From Fragilariopsis cylindrus CCMP1102 (taxonomy: Eukaryota > Bacillariophyta > Bacillariophyceae > Bacillariales > Bacillariaceae): 64,000 nt of DNA. The position numbers and the translations under genes are program-made. Shown piece after piece: positions 1-10,067 of the stretch. Positions within the stretch are counted from its first letter, which is position 1. Each line of letters begins with the position of its first letter. Under the pieces are notes generated by a model, which was not told the DNA's origin, did not search any database, and worked only from the letters and a program-made list of their open reading frames with translations. The DNA lies in the NCBI GenBank assembly GCA_900095095.1, contig FMBT01000406.1, positions 1 through 64,000 of the forward strand, read 5' to 3'.

Positions 1-968
1 TTGGTGTTGAAAAACAGTACAATTAAGAGTTTCGCTGGCAGTGATTTCTTTCACTATTTTATGATCATAAAAGAAGAGCAAAAACGACGAAAAGAGTATG
101 CCAATAATATAACAACCACGTTGAGATCGTCTATTGCCGAATAATGATAATATGACTTGATGAAAATATTTCATAAAATCTTGCTGTGTGCCCGCAGGAA
201 ACCAAACCCAATTTATGCCAGGACAGGATAGAGGATAGGACAAAGACAGTTGCCCTCTTGGAATATTTTCAGTTTTAAAAAAGAGAGAGGAAGAAGATAA
301 CTTACCACTTGTTTATGTAAAAAGTTCTTTCTGGTCTCCTCCAACAACTACAGCTAGCAACCTATATTGTACGTTTGCGCTTTGATCCTGCAATTTTAGA
401 TTACCTTGTACTGTACCTACTCAAAAGCTGACGGAAGAACAGGCCCTAGAGGCGCGCCAAAAAGATACACAACGTTCGAATCACTACTGTATCGTGACAC
501 AATGAGTCACGCGGTTTGATAAAATGAGTCACACTTCTTTTGACTCATATGACCCAAACTATTTACCAGTTACTCGTGTATGTTATATATTTTTTGTTTT
601 ATATCTTTTTATGTTTGTTTTTACCACCTTGATTCACTGGATATATAACGTAGCTCCAGCATTGTAATGAGACGCCAAAGAATACTGTACGATGCTGTTG
701 AAGTCTTAGACGAACGCTACTCTCATAGTTTCAGTAATTTAACCTCACTTAGTGAATCGAGTTGATAATCAATTGCATCTACTGTACTACAAACCTAGAA
801 AAATTTAATTTTCTTTTTAAATTATTACAATAGCAGTAGCAGCAAGCAGCAGCAGAAATGGGAGAGAAAGAGCAGATGAGAAGCCTATCCTTGAGTAGTC
901 GAATATACAACGATACAGCTATATACACGATGTGCAAGAAGACGAATGTCGTATCAATAATAATATAA
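1..968. other. intergenic, no gene seen
   Basis: AT-rich sequence with no ORF or RNA gene I can support. A short CAG-rich run lies near 835-855. It probably holds the upstream region of the sulfotransferase-like gene that follows. Confidence 0.5.
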
Positions 969-2883
969 TGATAATAATAATGGAATCAAACATCGAACGA
1001 ACCGAACAATAGAACGTTTGTTGTTACGAACAATTAGTACTGGTAATGATGACAACAATACTTCTGACTCTTCATTATCGTCATCTAAGAATAAATTTAT
1101 TACGTATCAACAATCTCTATTCCTTTTATTTTTAGTAATAAGTGTAACTGCATTTATTAGTGAATTTTTTGCTACATCCAATAGTCAAAATAATAATGGT
1201 ATGAGTAGAAAGTAGAAGTAGTGATAATGATGTTGCCAACAATCCTATTCATATTCAAAATGGAATTTGATTCCGTTGTCGGAAAGTCTAAATCAAATGA
1301 TCTTCTCGTACAATCATCGGGTGGAATTTTGGCTGGAATTAACTATGTAGAAGAGGAGGAAGCGAAGCAGCTCAAGGCAAAGCAGCTGAAGGCAACAGAG
1401 GAGGAAGCGAAGCAGCGCAAAGCAAAAGAAGTAGAAGAGGAAGCAAAGCAGCTCAAGGCAAAAGAGGAGGAAGCGAAGCAAGCGCAAAGCAAAAGAAGTA
1501 GAAGAGGGAAGCGAAGCAGCACAAGGCAAAAGAAGCGAAGCAGCTCAAGGCAAAAAGAGGAGGAAGCGAAGCAGCGCAAAGCAAGAAAGTAGAGGAGGAA
1601 GCGAAGCAGCTCAAGGCAAAAGAGGAGGAAGCGAAGCAGCGCAAAGCAGTACCTGGTGGTGGTGGTGGTGGTGGTGGTGGTACTAATAGTAGTAGTAGTA
1701 GTAGTAGTATGATTGTTACTACTACTATTCCTCACTGTATTCTGGATGATGGTCCCATACCAGTTATTTTGATGACCATGGGGACGATCCGGATCCACAG
1801 GGATATGGCAAGCATTAGGGAAATTGACTGGGTATGATACATTTAATGAAGGGAAAGCAAAACTAGAATATGTGGGAGAAGATCAAATCCAACCAACGAC
1901 AATTCTTTCATGACAAAAAATGGGAAGGAAGAAAAGACAAGAATGGACAATGGCTACTTCATTATATGTGTAAATTACGTCATACTACATTCAAAGATGC
2001 AACATTTGTTGGATTTAAATGGAAATCATGGTTGGAATTTCTTTTAACAAAAGAAGGAAAAAATACACTTCAATTAATTGCTTTATTGGCAAAAGGATGA
2101 AGATAAAGAAGAAGATGAAGTAATAACGTCGTTACATGATTCTTCTACAACAACAACAACAACAACAATAGCATCATCAACTGGATCTGCAGTAACAACA
2201 GCCAAACAACGACAACGACAACGCTCACCACCAATACGTATCATACGTTCAAGAAGGAATCCAATTGATGTCCAATTATCATTCTACAAACATAGATTGT
2301 ATACCAAAAAGAAAAGGAAAGATAAAGGCGGTAATGGTGCCGTACAATACTTACCGGCACACTGTAAAGATAACGATAAAGATTGTTTACAAAAACATTA
2401 TGAATTGGGTGAACACCAAATCATTCAAAATTTGGATCAGTTTTTCAAAGATACCTATCAACGTTGGAATGAAGAAAATAAAATCGATGTGTTACTTGTT
2501 GAAATGAATGTTCCAGTTATTTTTTTGTCATATGATACTTTGTATTACCCCTCCTCAAAAGAAGAATGTGGTGATGGTGAAAATGAATGGAATAAAGCCT
2601 TAAACTTTGTCCGTGGTGGTGTAATTAGTAATAGTAATAATGATAATAGTAATAGTAACAGCAGTAATAGTAATAATAGTAACAGTAATGGTAGTAGGAA
2701 TAATAACACCAACAAAACAGAAACGGTTTTGTATAGAAAACATTGATAGTGAATATTACAAATCGTGGAAACAAAATACAAGATGCAATGGGATACGGCT
2801 CAACAACACGTACAAGAAATCACAAAGAGCTAATTTCAAAATTGGTTAGAAGTACAAACAAAAATTTATGGGTACATCATTAG
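969..2883 (+). CDS. sulfotransferase-like protein, reading frame broken in several places
   Basis: Probable Golgi-type sulfotransferase, transferring sulfate from PAPS to an unknown acceptor. The N-terminal piece (from about 1018) has a hydrophobic stretch, QSLFLLFLVISVTAF, fitting a type II membrane anchor. A Glu/Lys/Ala/Gln coiled-coil repeat (EEEAKQLKAK type, 1350-1650) forms the stem. At 1782-1815 one frame reads GRSGSTGIWQAL, matching the 5'-phosphosulfate-binding loop of sulfotransferases. At 2240-2280 RIIRSRRNPIDVQLS resembles the 3'-phosphate-binding segment, with Arg, Asp and Ser in the expected order. Frame changes occur near 1000, 1600-1700, 1783, 1880, 2090 and 2740. Homology resumes after each, and the last frame appears to end at a TAG at 2881-2883. 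The start is uncertain: ATGs at 969 and 981 are out of frame with the anchor. It could be a pseudogene, but the lesions look like indels rather than decay. Family assignment rests on two motifs only. Confidence 0.5.
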
Positions 2884-3120
2884 AACAATTTTTGCGATGT
2901 CATGAGAATAAAAAATGTTTACACAATAGAAAGACATAACAATGCACACTGACATGGGCATAGTCTATCTTCTTGATGATACACTGGTAAGTGATAAACT
3001 AAACTATCTTCTATTCCTCTAATTTATTGAGAATTAATTGCGAGGAGGAGCGTACGTACGGTAATGAAGAAATTTGATTCATTCGTACGGGACCCAATTC
3101 ACCGACTATCAGCGCAATTC

Positions 3121-3327
3121 GCCGACAATTTAACGTCGACTGATCTTAATTAATAGAGCGCGACGGTACTTGAAGTACTTCGTATTGACTCTGAGCCGAC
3201 GATTTAACGCCGACTGATCTTAATTAATAGCGCGACGGTATTGACTCTGAATTCCGCCGACGATTTTACGCCGACTGATCTTAATTAATAGCGCGATGGT
3301 ACTTCAAGTATTGACTCTGAATTTCAG
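3121..3327. repeat. three-copy tandem repeat with TTAATTAA core
   Basis: Copies lie at 3121-3194, 3195-3255 and 3256-3327. Each begins GCCGACRATTT, continues to GACTGATCTTAATTAATAG and ends TTGACTCTGA. Copies 1 and 3 hold a short insert (CTTGAAGTACTTCGTA and CTTCAAGTA) that copy 2 lacks. The array sits in the 640-bp gap upstream of the multicopper oxidase. Confidence 0.85.
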
Positions 3328-3523
3328 AAGCACTATTAATACACGCATTTTAAATTGTTACGACAATATGTATCTTTAAGAACAAGCAAAATAGACACAT
3401 AATTCTCTGTAATATTACCGACTAAACAGAAGCCCAAGTAGGGGTCACAATACAATCTTTCATTGTGCAACAACCAACACAATAAACAGCAAACTCTTGA
3501 TGATGATAACGACGACGACGACG

Positions 3524-6093
3524 ATGAGTTTCTTTTCACTATGTGTCACGTTGATAATTGTCACATTGTTTGTACTATTCACCAGCGCCGCGGTAGTAGT
3601 AGTAGCAGCAGTATCAGGTGCCGAAATTGTCTCGAATACAAGTACGACGACGAATGATGACAGTAGTAGTAGTTATACATATAATAGAGAATTGACGTAT
3701 CCGGAAATATGGGACGTTGATGAATTGCAATTGGAAGAACCGAATAAGATCATTACACTCGATTTGGATTGGTTGGAAATCAATCCTGGATTCCGTGATG
3801 ATGAGGATGAGAATGAGAATAAGAATGATGCAAATTCCTCCTCTTCCTTCTCCTCCTCCTCAACAACAACAACAACAAGTACACCATTTGTAACACGTGC
3901 ATTAGGTGGATCGGTTCCCGGGCCGACTATCAAAGTATCACCAGGAACAACAGTAAAAATTAAATTTCGTAATAAATTAACATATCAACCCGAAAGTCGA
4001 TCAAGTCGTCGTTTTTGATATTGTTGATATTGATCCTTCTGATTCGTCGTCGTCGTCTTCGTCTTCTTCATATTAATGATTTGTCACGATTGAATAAATT
4101 TAATGATCCCGATACTGCCCAATTTACATTGTCATGGATGTCATATATCCAGTGTCTTACCTAGTGATGATACCACCATACAAGTGGGACCAATACCGAA
4201 TATGATTATGAATTTACATTCCCATTGGATCATTCACCCGGGATGTATTGGCTTTCATCCACACCATCATGGATCGAGTACCACCCATCTAGTGGGCGGG
4301 GCTGCCTTAGCAATTATCGTCAAAGATAAAGAGTATCCAACAACGAATAATAAGGATAATGATAGCAACAGCGATAACATATCATCCACTGATTCAACGA
4401 CGATTGGGAATACATTATCAGATACAGATACAGATACAGATACAGATACAGTGACATCCGTCAAAGAAAGGATTCTGATATTTCAAGATTGGGATATCCC
4501 CGAAGCGATACAGGTAGCAAGGATGGCAGGGGGATCGAATCTTAGAACAGAATTGGATCGAAAATATTCAAAACAAACGTGTGGGTGCATCAATTGGACA
4601 ACGATTCGTAACAGTGAATGGAATGTATCATCCTATAATCACCTCATCCTCATCTCCATCGTCATTAAATAGTGATACTAATACTAATAGTAATAGTATG
4701 GAATGTGGGAAATGGGAACGGTGGAGAATTCTATATGCTGGATGGCAAGATTTACCATTAAACTTTGGTGTGCAAGATAATAATAATAATGGTGCCAATT
4801 GTGAATTTTATTTATTGGCCAAGGATGGAATTTATATCAACGATTATCCTCGTGGTCCCATGATGACTACGAATAATGACAATAACAATAACAATAATCT
4901 TTTACCAATCCCCCCTGGTGGACGCACTGAGCTGATGGTACGCTGTAATCGAACAGGTACCACAAAATTTGAAGCATTGGGTCGTCGAAATATATTAACA
5001 ATACAATTAAATTGTGATAGTGATAACGATACCGATAGCGACGACGTATCAAACTCAAACTCAACGACGACAACCATTGACGATAATGATGATGAAGATG
5101 ATAATGATATTCAAAGTGTTGACGAAACAACTACAGATGATCAACGACGTAATCAAACTCAAATTCAAACTCAAATGACGTCGACAGCAACAAAAGCAGT
5201 ACCGATAGTAGAGGACGGCGACGAATCATCGGTCGATATCTTCTTCTTCTTCTTCTATTCCTCCTCCCTTCGTGTTGTTGGTAGATAAAGAGAATGAGAA
5301 CAATAATGAGAACAATTGCAATAATGTAGTACCCGATTACTTACAATCAGTACTCGATGATGATACTACTACTGTGGCACCTGGATGTTCGTGTGGAACA
5401 CAATTTGATGGATATGATGATACAAGTACGATCAATGATGAAATTTATCGTCCAGGAAATCGATTCATTCATACCAGTTACCTCGGTGCCACCATTGAAC
5501 GTAAATTATTAGGTATGGATGAACATTCATATCATCAACATGTTTATCCCTTCCAATTAATTGATTTTCCAACAGCCAGTAGTAGTACAGACGATAATGA
5601 CAATGATTATTTTAAAATTGGCGATTGGCATGATACATATCTAGATAACAATCAAAAAAGGTCGGCAGGTGCCTCGGGTACGACGAATACGGATGGACAT
5701 GTGACAATCCGATACCGAACAACTACCTTTGCTGGGAAAATCATGATTCATTGTCATAATACCCTGCATGCCGATAGAGGGATGATTCAAAAAGAATATG
5801 TTCGTAATGTAACTGCTACTGCAGATGATGCGGATGTGAAATGTGTGTGTGATTCTTTCCAACCAATATCGGGTCTCGGTATCATCGATGATATCGAACA
5901 TGCGACAGTTCTCGTAGGAAAAGAACAACAACAAGGCACACTATCGACGACGAGCAGCAGCAATGCGGCAGCAGGCGGTGGCGGTCGTCGTTTCTGTTTC
6001 AGTATTCGCAGTACGTATAGTACATGTAGTAGTAGTATTACAACGGGTCTAGTATTAGGTTTATCAGTAGTAGTATTGATTCTATTATTGTAA
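3524..6093 (+). CDS. multicopper oxidase, secreted and membrane-anchored, frame-broken
   Basis: Copper enzyme coupling four one-electron substrate oxidations to reduction of oxygen to water; substrate unknown, with laccase-like or ferroxidase roles possible. The start at 3524 (MSFFSLCVTLIIVTLFVLF) gives a clear signal peptide; in-frame codons upstream are not ATG. RALGGSVPGPTIKVSPGTTV (3890s) is the first cupredoxin domain. HCHGCH near 4126-4143 and HPHHHG near 4259-4276 supply the first His-x-His copper ligand pairs. EHSYHQHVYPF (5520s) and MIHCHNTLHADRGM (5745-5785) supply the C-terminal ligands, with His-Cys-His typical of the T1/T3 bridge. Asn/Asp/Thr-rich inserts separate domains. The C-terminus has a hydrophobic segment, GLVLGLSVVVLILLL. 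Pieces lie in different frames (3524-4018, about 4020-4102, 4103-4600, 4600-5240, 5272-6093), so one-base indels are likely at about 4005, 4075, 4110, 4550-4600 and 5240-5270. Confidence 0.82.
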
Positions 6094-6504
6094 CGAAGAC
6101 GACGCAAAAAAAAAAAAGACAAAGCAAGCGAATTCGTTTACTATTGCTGTCGTTCGACGGAAAGACGGGGATCTAGTGGGAGATCCTCTGGAGAAATTGA
6201 ATTCCGCGGATGGCGTTTCGCGAAATTTACCAACAGGTGTAACGGGTAATAATAATACTACTAGCCTACTACAATGTGCTCATACTAGTAGGATAGTAAT
6301 CTAAATGTACCTAGCTAGAGTAGAAAAAGTAGACTATGCTATAATACACAGTAGTGTACTTATATAGGGTACAGTACTTCAACCACATCGTTGTTATAGT
6401 GTCTCCGGCAAGAAGTATCCGTCAATGAGACGAAGCGCACCGCTTTTGCCTTATCAAACAGCTTCACGATGAGCAATTAAGCGATTGATGAGCGATGAGC
6501 GATG
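6094..6504. other. 3' flank between convergent genes
   Basis: Gap between the oxidase and the minus-strand ankyrin gene. The first 150 bases stay open in the oxidase frame after its TAA and begin with a run of Arg and Lys codons (see findings). The rest is AT-rich with no further gene. Confidence 0.5.
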
Positions 6505-6654
6505 CTACACTAGACCGCACCTTTCAATTATTATATATGATCCCACCGCCAACATCTTGACAATGTCTACATGTTCTCTGCTTCTCGCAAAGAAATGATT
6601 CGCAACGTTATCAACAGCCGTCCGTCCAATACTGTTATCCTGATTCACATCGAC

Positions 6655-7572
6655 TCAATTCTTCAACAACTTGACAATATCTGCATGTCCCTTTTTACTC
6701 GCTGTGTAAAGGGCTGTGTATCCAATGTTGTCCTTCTCATCCACATTCGCATTATTTTTCAACAGCAATTGGACAACCTCGGCATGTCCATTGTTACTCG
6801 CATAATGAAGGGCTGTCTCTCCATTGTTGTCCTTCTCATCCACATTCGCATTATGCTCCAACAGCACTTGGACAACTTCGGCATGTCCATACTTACTCGC
6901 CATATGAAGGGCCGTCCTTCCAATGTTGTCCCCTAGATTCACATTGGTTCCCTTCTTCTCCACCAAAAACTTGACAATGTCTGCATGCCCTTCGGCACTC
7001 GCCCAATGAAGGGCTGTTAGTCCAGCAAAGCCCATTCCATTCACATCCGCATTATGTTCCAACAACAACCTGACAACTGCTGCATGTCTGCTGCCACTCG
7101 CATGATGAAGGGCTGTGAATCCATTTGTGTTCTTTAGATTCACATTGGCTCCATTCTTCAACAACAACTGGACAATGTCTGCATGTCCATATTTACTCGC
7201 CATATAAAGGGCTGTGTATCCATTGTTTTCCGTCGCATTCACATTCACATCAGATCCCTTCTCCAACAATAACTGGACGACGTCTGCATGTCCATGGAAA
7301 CTCGCCAAATAAAGGGCCGTCCATCCATTCTTATCCTTTCGATTCACGTTCGCATCGTGTTCCAGCAACAACTTGACAACGTCCACCTGTCCTTTTTCAC
7401 TCGCGGCTTGAAGGGCTGTCCTTCCTCTATGTATGAAGGCTGATATCCATCCATACTGGTCCTGGTCATTCGCATCTACAGTTACCCCCTCCTGCTCCAG
7501 TAAAAGTTGCACGTCCTGTAACCTTCCCTTACTTGCAGCGACGATTAAACGATGAGCCCCAAACCACACCAT
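6655..7572 (-). CDS. ankyrin-repeat protein, probably truncated by an in-frame TGA
   Basis: A 305-residue protein built almost entirely of ankyrin repeats, which bind proteins; partner unknown. Nine repeats are visible. The first is degenerate (residues 6-34). The others follow TALxxASxxGHADVVxLLLExxANVN with 33-35 residue spacing (TALYMASKYGHADIVQLLL is typical). There is no signal peptide, membrane segment or extra domain, so it is probably cytosolic. The ORF starts at a plausible ATG (MVWFGAHRL). It stops at TGA (6655-6657) directly after VKLLKN, exactly where a Gly codon is expected. The same frame then continues VDVNQDNSIGRTAVDN and another helix (REHVDIVKMLAVG) to a TAG at 6505-6507, so the ancestral protein had one more repeat. 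Plus-strand ORFs over this gene are shadows. Confidence 0.85.
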   Translation of the reverse strand: MVWFGAHRLIVAASKGRLQDVQLLLEQEGVTVDANDQDQYGWISAFIHRGRTALQAASEKGQVDVVKLLLEHDANVNRKDKNGWTALYLASFHGHADVVQLLLEKGSDVNVNATENNGYTALYMASKYGHADIVQLLLKNGANVNLKNTNGFTALHHASGSRHAAVVRLLLEHNADVNGMGFAGLTALHWASAEGHADIVKFLVEKKGTNVNLGDNIGRTALHMASKYGHAEVVQVLLEHNANVDEKDNNGETALHYASNNGHAEVVQLLLKNNANVDEKDNIGYTALYTASKKGHADIVKLLKN

Positions 7573-8188
7573 GATCTGGATGACCCAGATGCGATATACC
7601 GGTAGTAGTATGACGGGAGCGTTGGTAAAATAGTGTTGTTGTGGTGCTCTTTTGCGTTTGCGTTCGCGTTTGTTTTTTTATTGACACAAGTGCAAGAACT
7701 ATCAAAATCAAGGATGTGCTTTTGTGCTTTCTTTCTTATTGACACACCAACATTCGCGTTGTTATTCGGTATTCGGTTCATGGGCCAAAACGGGTATAGT
7801 AAGTTACCAGTAGCTACTGTAGGACGACAAAACTACGATTGATGATTGTAAACCTACGGCAAATCTACGATAAACAGAACACCGCCCTGACTTGGACAAC
7901 AAAATAGTGCATACAATTATATATCTGAACTAATTTTACCGAAGCACCCGGACGGAGGCGTAGGGCGGAAGGACAGATCTTTTTCACTGACGACACGTAA
8001 AAACGCAGATTTTTTTCTCAACGAACAAAAGATCATTCAGCAACGAACAGCCAACTGATATTCGATTCTTATTCATCAAACACAATAATTCTATCAAGAC
8101 TGAGAGAGAGAGATATACGACAGAGAATAAAGCCAAGACAAAACGGCGAGACAAATAAAGGCAAGAAAAAAAAGAACAAAAAAGCAAG
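7573..8188. other. divergent intergenic region
   Basis: Lies between the divergently transcribed ankyrin and CreA-like genes and presumably holds both promoters. Short ORFs here have no recognisable content. Confidence 0.5.
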
Positions 8189-8275
8189 ATGAAAGCAGTA
8201 ACAAGTGTATTATTTGCGATACTCGTAGTTGTTTTGGTTGGAGTAGTAGATCTTGAGCGTGTATCTGCCTTCACC

Positions 8276-8307
<32 letters not shown>

Positions 8308-9340
8308 AACTAGAGCGATGCCTACTACTACTACTGCTGCTGCTACTAGAGCGACAGTTCTATTACAAGCTACACGTAATAATGAAAATAATAATAATAC
8401 TCCACAAAGAAAAGCAGCAAGAAGAAAATGAGAATGTCAAAATCACAAAAAGAGAATATAATGAAAACCAAATTATTTGGTACAGCACTATTATCAGCAT
8501 CCTTACTATTTTTTCTAGTATTATGGTAGCATCGCCACAACCAGTACATGCCAACAATGATGGTGGAGGATCCAAAGTGGTGGGTACCTTAAAAGGATCC
8601 GGATTAGTCTTTAAAGATACCTTAAATATTGAACGATTTGAAGATCCAAAAGTCAAAGGTGTGGTCTTGTATATTTCCAATTTTGAACGTCCCGTGACCG
8701 AAAAATTAAGTAAAGGTGATTTTTTTAATGATCCCAGTCAAGCCAGTGTTGCTTGTGCACGAACGGGTACACCGGTGTCAATTGCCTCGAATATTGCCAA
8801 AGGTTCCGATGGGGAAGAAGTGTTTAAAGAATCACGATCCTTATTATTTAAAACATTAAGAGTCCAACGTGTCTACGATGAAGAGAAAAAGTAAGTTTCT
8901 TGTTTGTTACTGTATATTGTGTTTTCTTGTTTGTTTTTGAAAGTTTTTAATTAAAGTTCATTATCATCCACACATGCCGTCGCCGTCGTCGTCGTCGTCC
9001 CATTGCATCCACTGCATCCACCATATCGCGGGTTTGTTGTTGCTTCAAACAACAACAACAATCGCGCCTTCCTTTTTAATCATCTGCTCTGTTCGACTGA
9101 CTCACACGCATTCCATCTTAATCCTCTCCTCCTTACTTTACTTTACCTTGCTCTACTTTAGCACCGTCGTATATGTATCCTACAATACCCGTCTTGATAA
9201 GAATGATGATAGTAATAAAAGTCGTTTTCAAATCATCATTATGTGCTGTTAATTTAGATGATTATAGTACATCATCTTCTACAACTGCTGCTGCTACTGC
9301 ATCATCTACTTCTGCTTCGGCAGCCGTTGCTGCTAAATAA
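8189..9340 (+). CDS. creA: CreA-family protein, plastid-targeted, one intron
   Basis: CreA is a small conserved protein of bacteria and plastids with unknown biochemical function. The core here, from GTLKGSGLVFKDTLNIE through FEDPKVKGVVLYIS to LVFK-like SLLFKTLRVQRVYDEEK, aligns well with my memory of E. coli CreA, including DPKVKGV and FYDxxxN. Exon 1 ends at 8890 (GTAAGT donor), the intron is 8891-9161 (271 bp), and exon 2 starts at 9162, giving YDEEKN-TVVYVSYN. The N-terminus MKAVTSVLFAILVVVL...VSAF is a signal peptide followed by a diatom plastid junction (Phe after cleavage). A second hydrophobic stretch ending VHA (8560s) suggests thylakoid-lumen delivery. Three frame breaks are needed: an A-run near 8428, a T-run near 8515 and TTTT near 9222. 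Beyond the last break the reading is FKSSLCAVNLDDY, like CreA's terminal SAVPV region, to TAA at 9338. Confidence 0.8.
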
Positions 9341-10067
9341 AGAAGCAACCGGACGATGCGATACGAACGAACGGAAATGAGTAGAGAATTAATAAATGAA
9401 TGAAAGAAAAATACACGCATGCTAGCTATCTACCTACTCTAGTATGATATTTGATAGAATAAATTAAATAATACATACCTGTGTAGCAAAATCAGATTTT
9501 TTTGTTTTATTTATGTATCAATATGGGAAGAAGGACGGTGATCATTCATACCAGCTGCCGTTATGCTATCACTGCTTGACTTTTATCCCTGTAGTACAGT
9601 AGTTCTCGCCATCCAACCTGTACCGGTGTTGTGTAAGCGCCTACCGCCACCGTAGTACTACTGCAGTGTAGAATTTCACTCCAAATACCACTTAAATACT
9701 GCTGATAATGGACATTTGGATAGATCGTTCCTACGAAATAATAATAGTAAGAAGTTGTATATAATATTATGTGCTAGTTTAATAATCGGATGTGGGAAAA
9801 GAAAAAATAATAGTAGCAGTTGTAATGAAGTAGTTGTAAATGTACTTTGGAAAAATGTATTGATTAATAAAATTAGGATCAAAAATTAGATAGGGACATA
9901 GAGTGAAAGCCGCGTGCTGTACTTGTATTCAATTTGTGCGTAATGATAGTGATAGCAGTTGCATAGCAATATATGGTTTCGCAGGTGTAGAAATAAGGGA
10001 AAGCAGGTCTTTCCTTTTTCATTATTATTATTCACGACGTGATGAGTGTGTCGAGGGTAGTTTTTTT
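9341..10067. other. convergent intergenic region
   Basis: Gap between the 3' ends of the CreA-like gene and NRT2. AT-rich with no supported gene. Confidence 0.5.

Noticed and set aside
471-482. GTTCGAATC-like tRNA B-box
   Set aside because: No A-box at the right distance and no cloverleaf stems could be found around it.
3121-3327. CRISPR-like array
   Set aside because: Copies are tandem with no unique spacers, and the genome is eukaryotic.
3524-6093. Introns as the explanation for frame changes in the multicopper oxidase
   Set aside because: No GT-AG pair fits the junctions, and homology continues almost without a gap across them.
6571-6936. Plus-strand repetitive ORF
   Set aside because: Antisense of the ankyrin repeats.
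8974-9252. ORF taken as a separate gene
   Set aside because: Its 3' part is exon 2 of the CreA-like gene after a GT-AG intron; the 5' part is intron.
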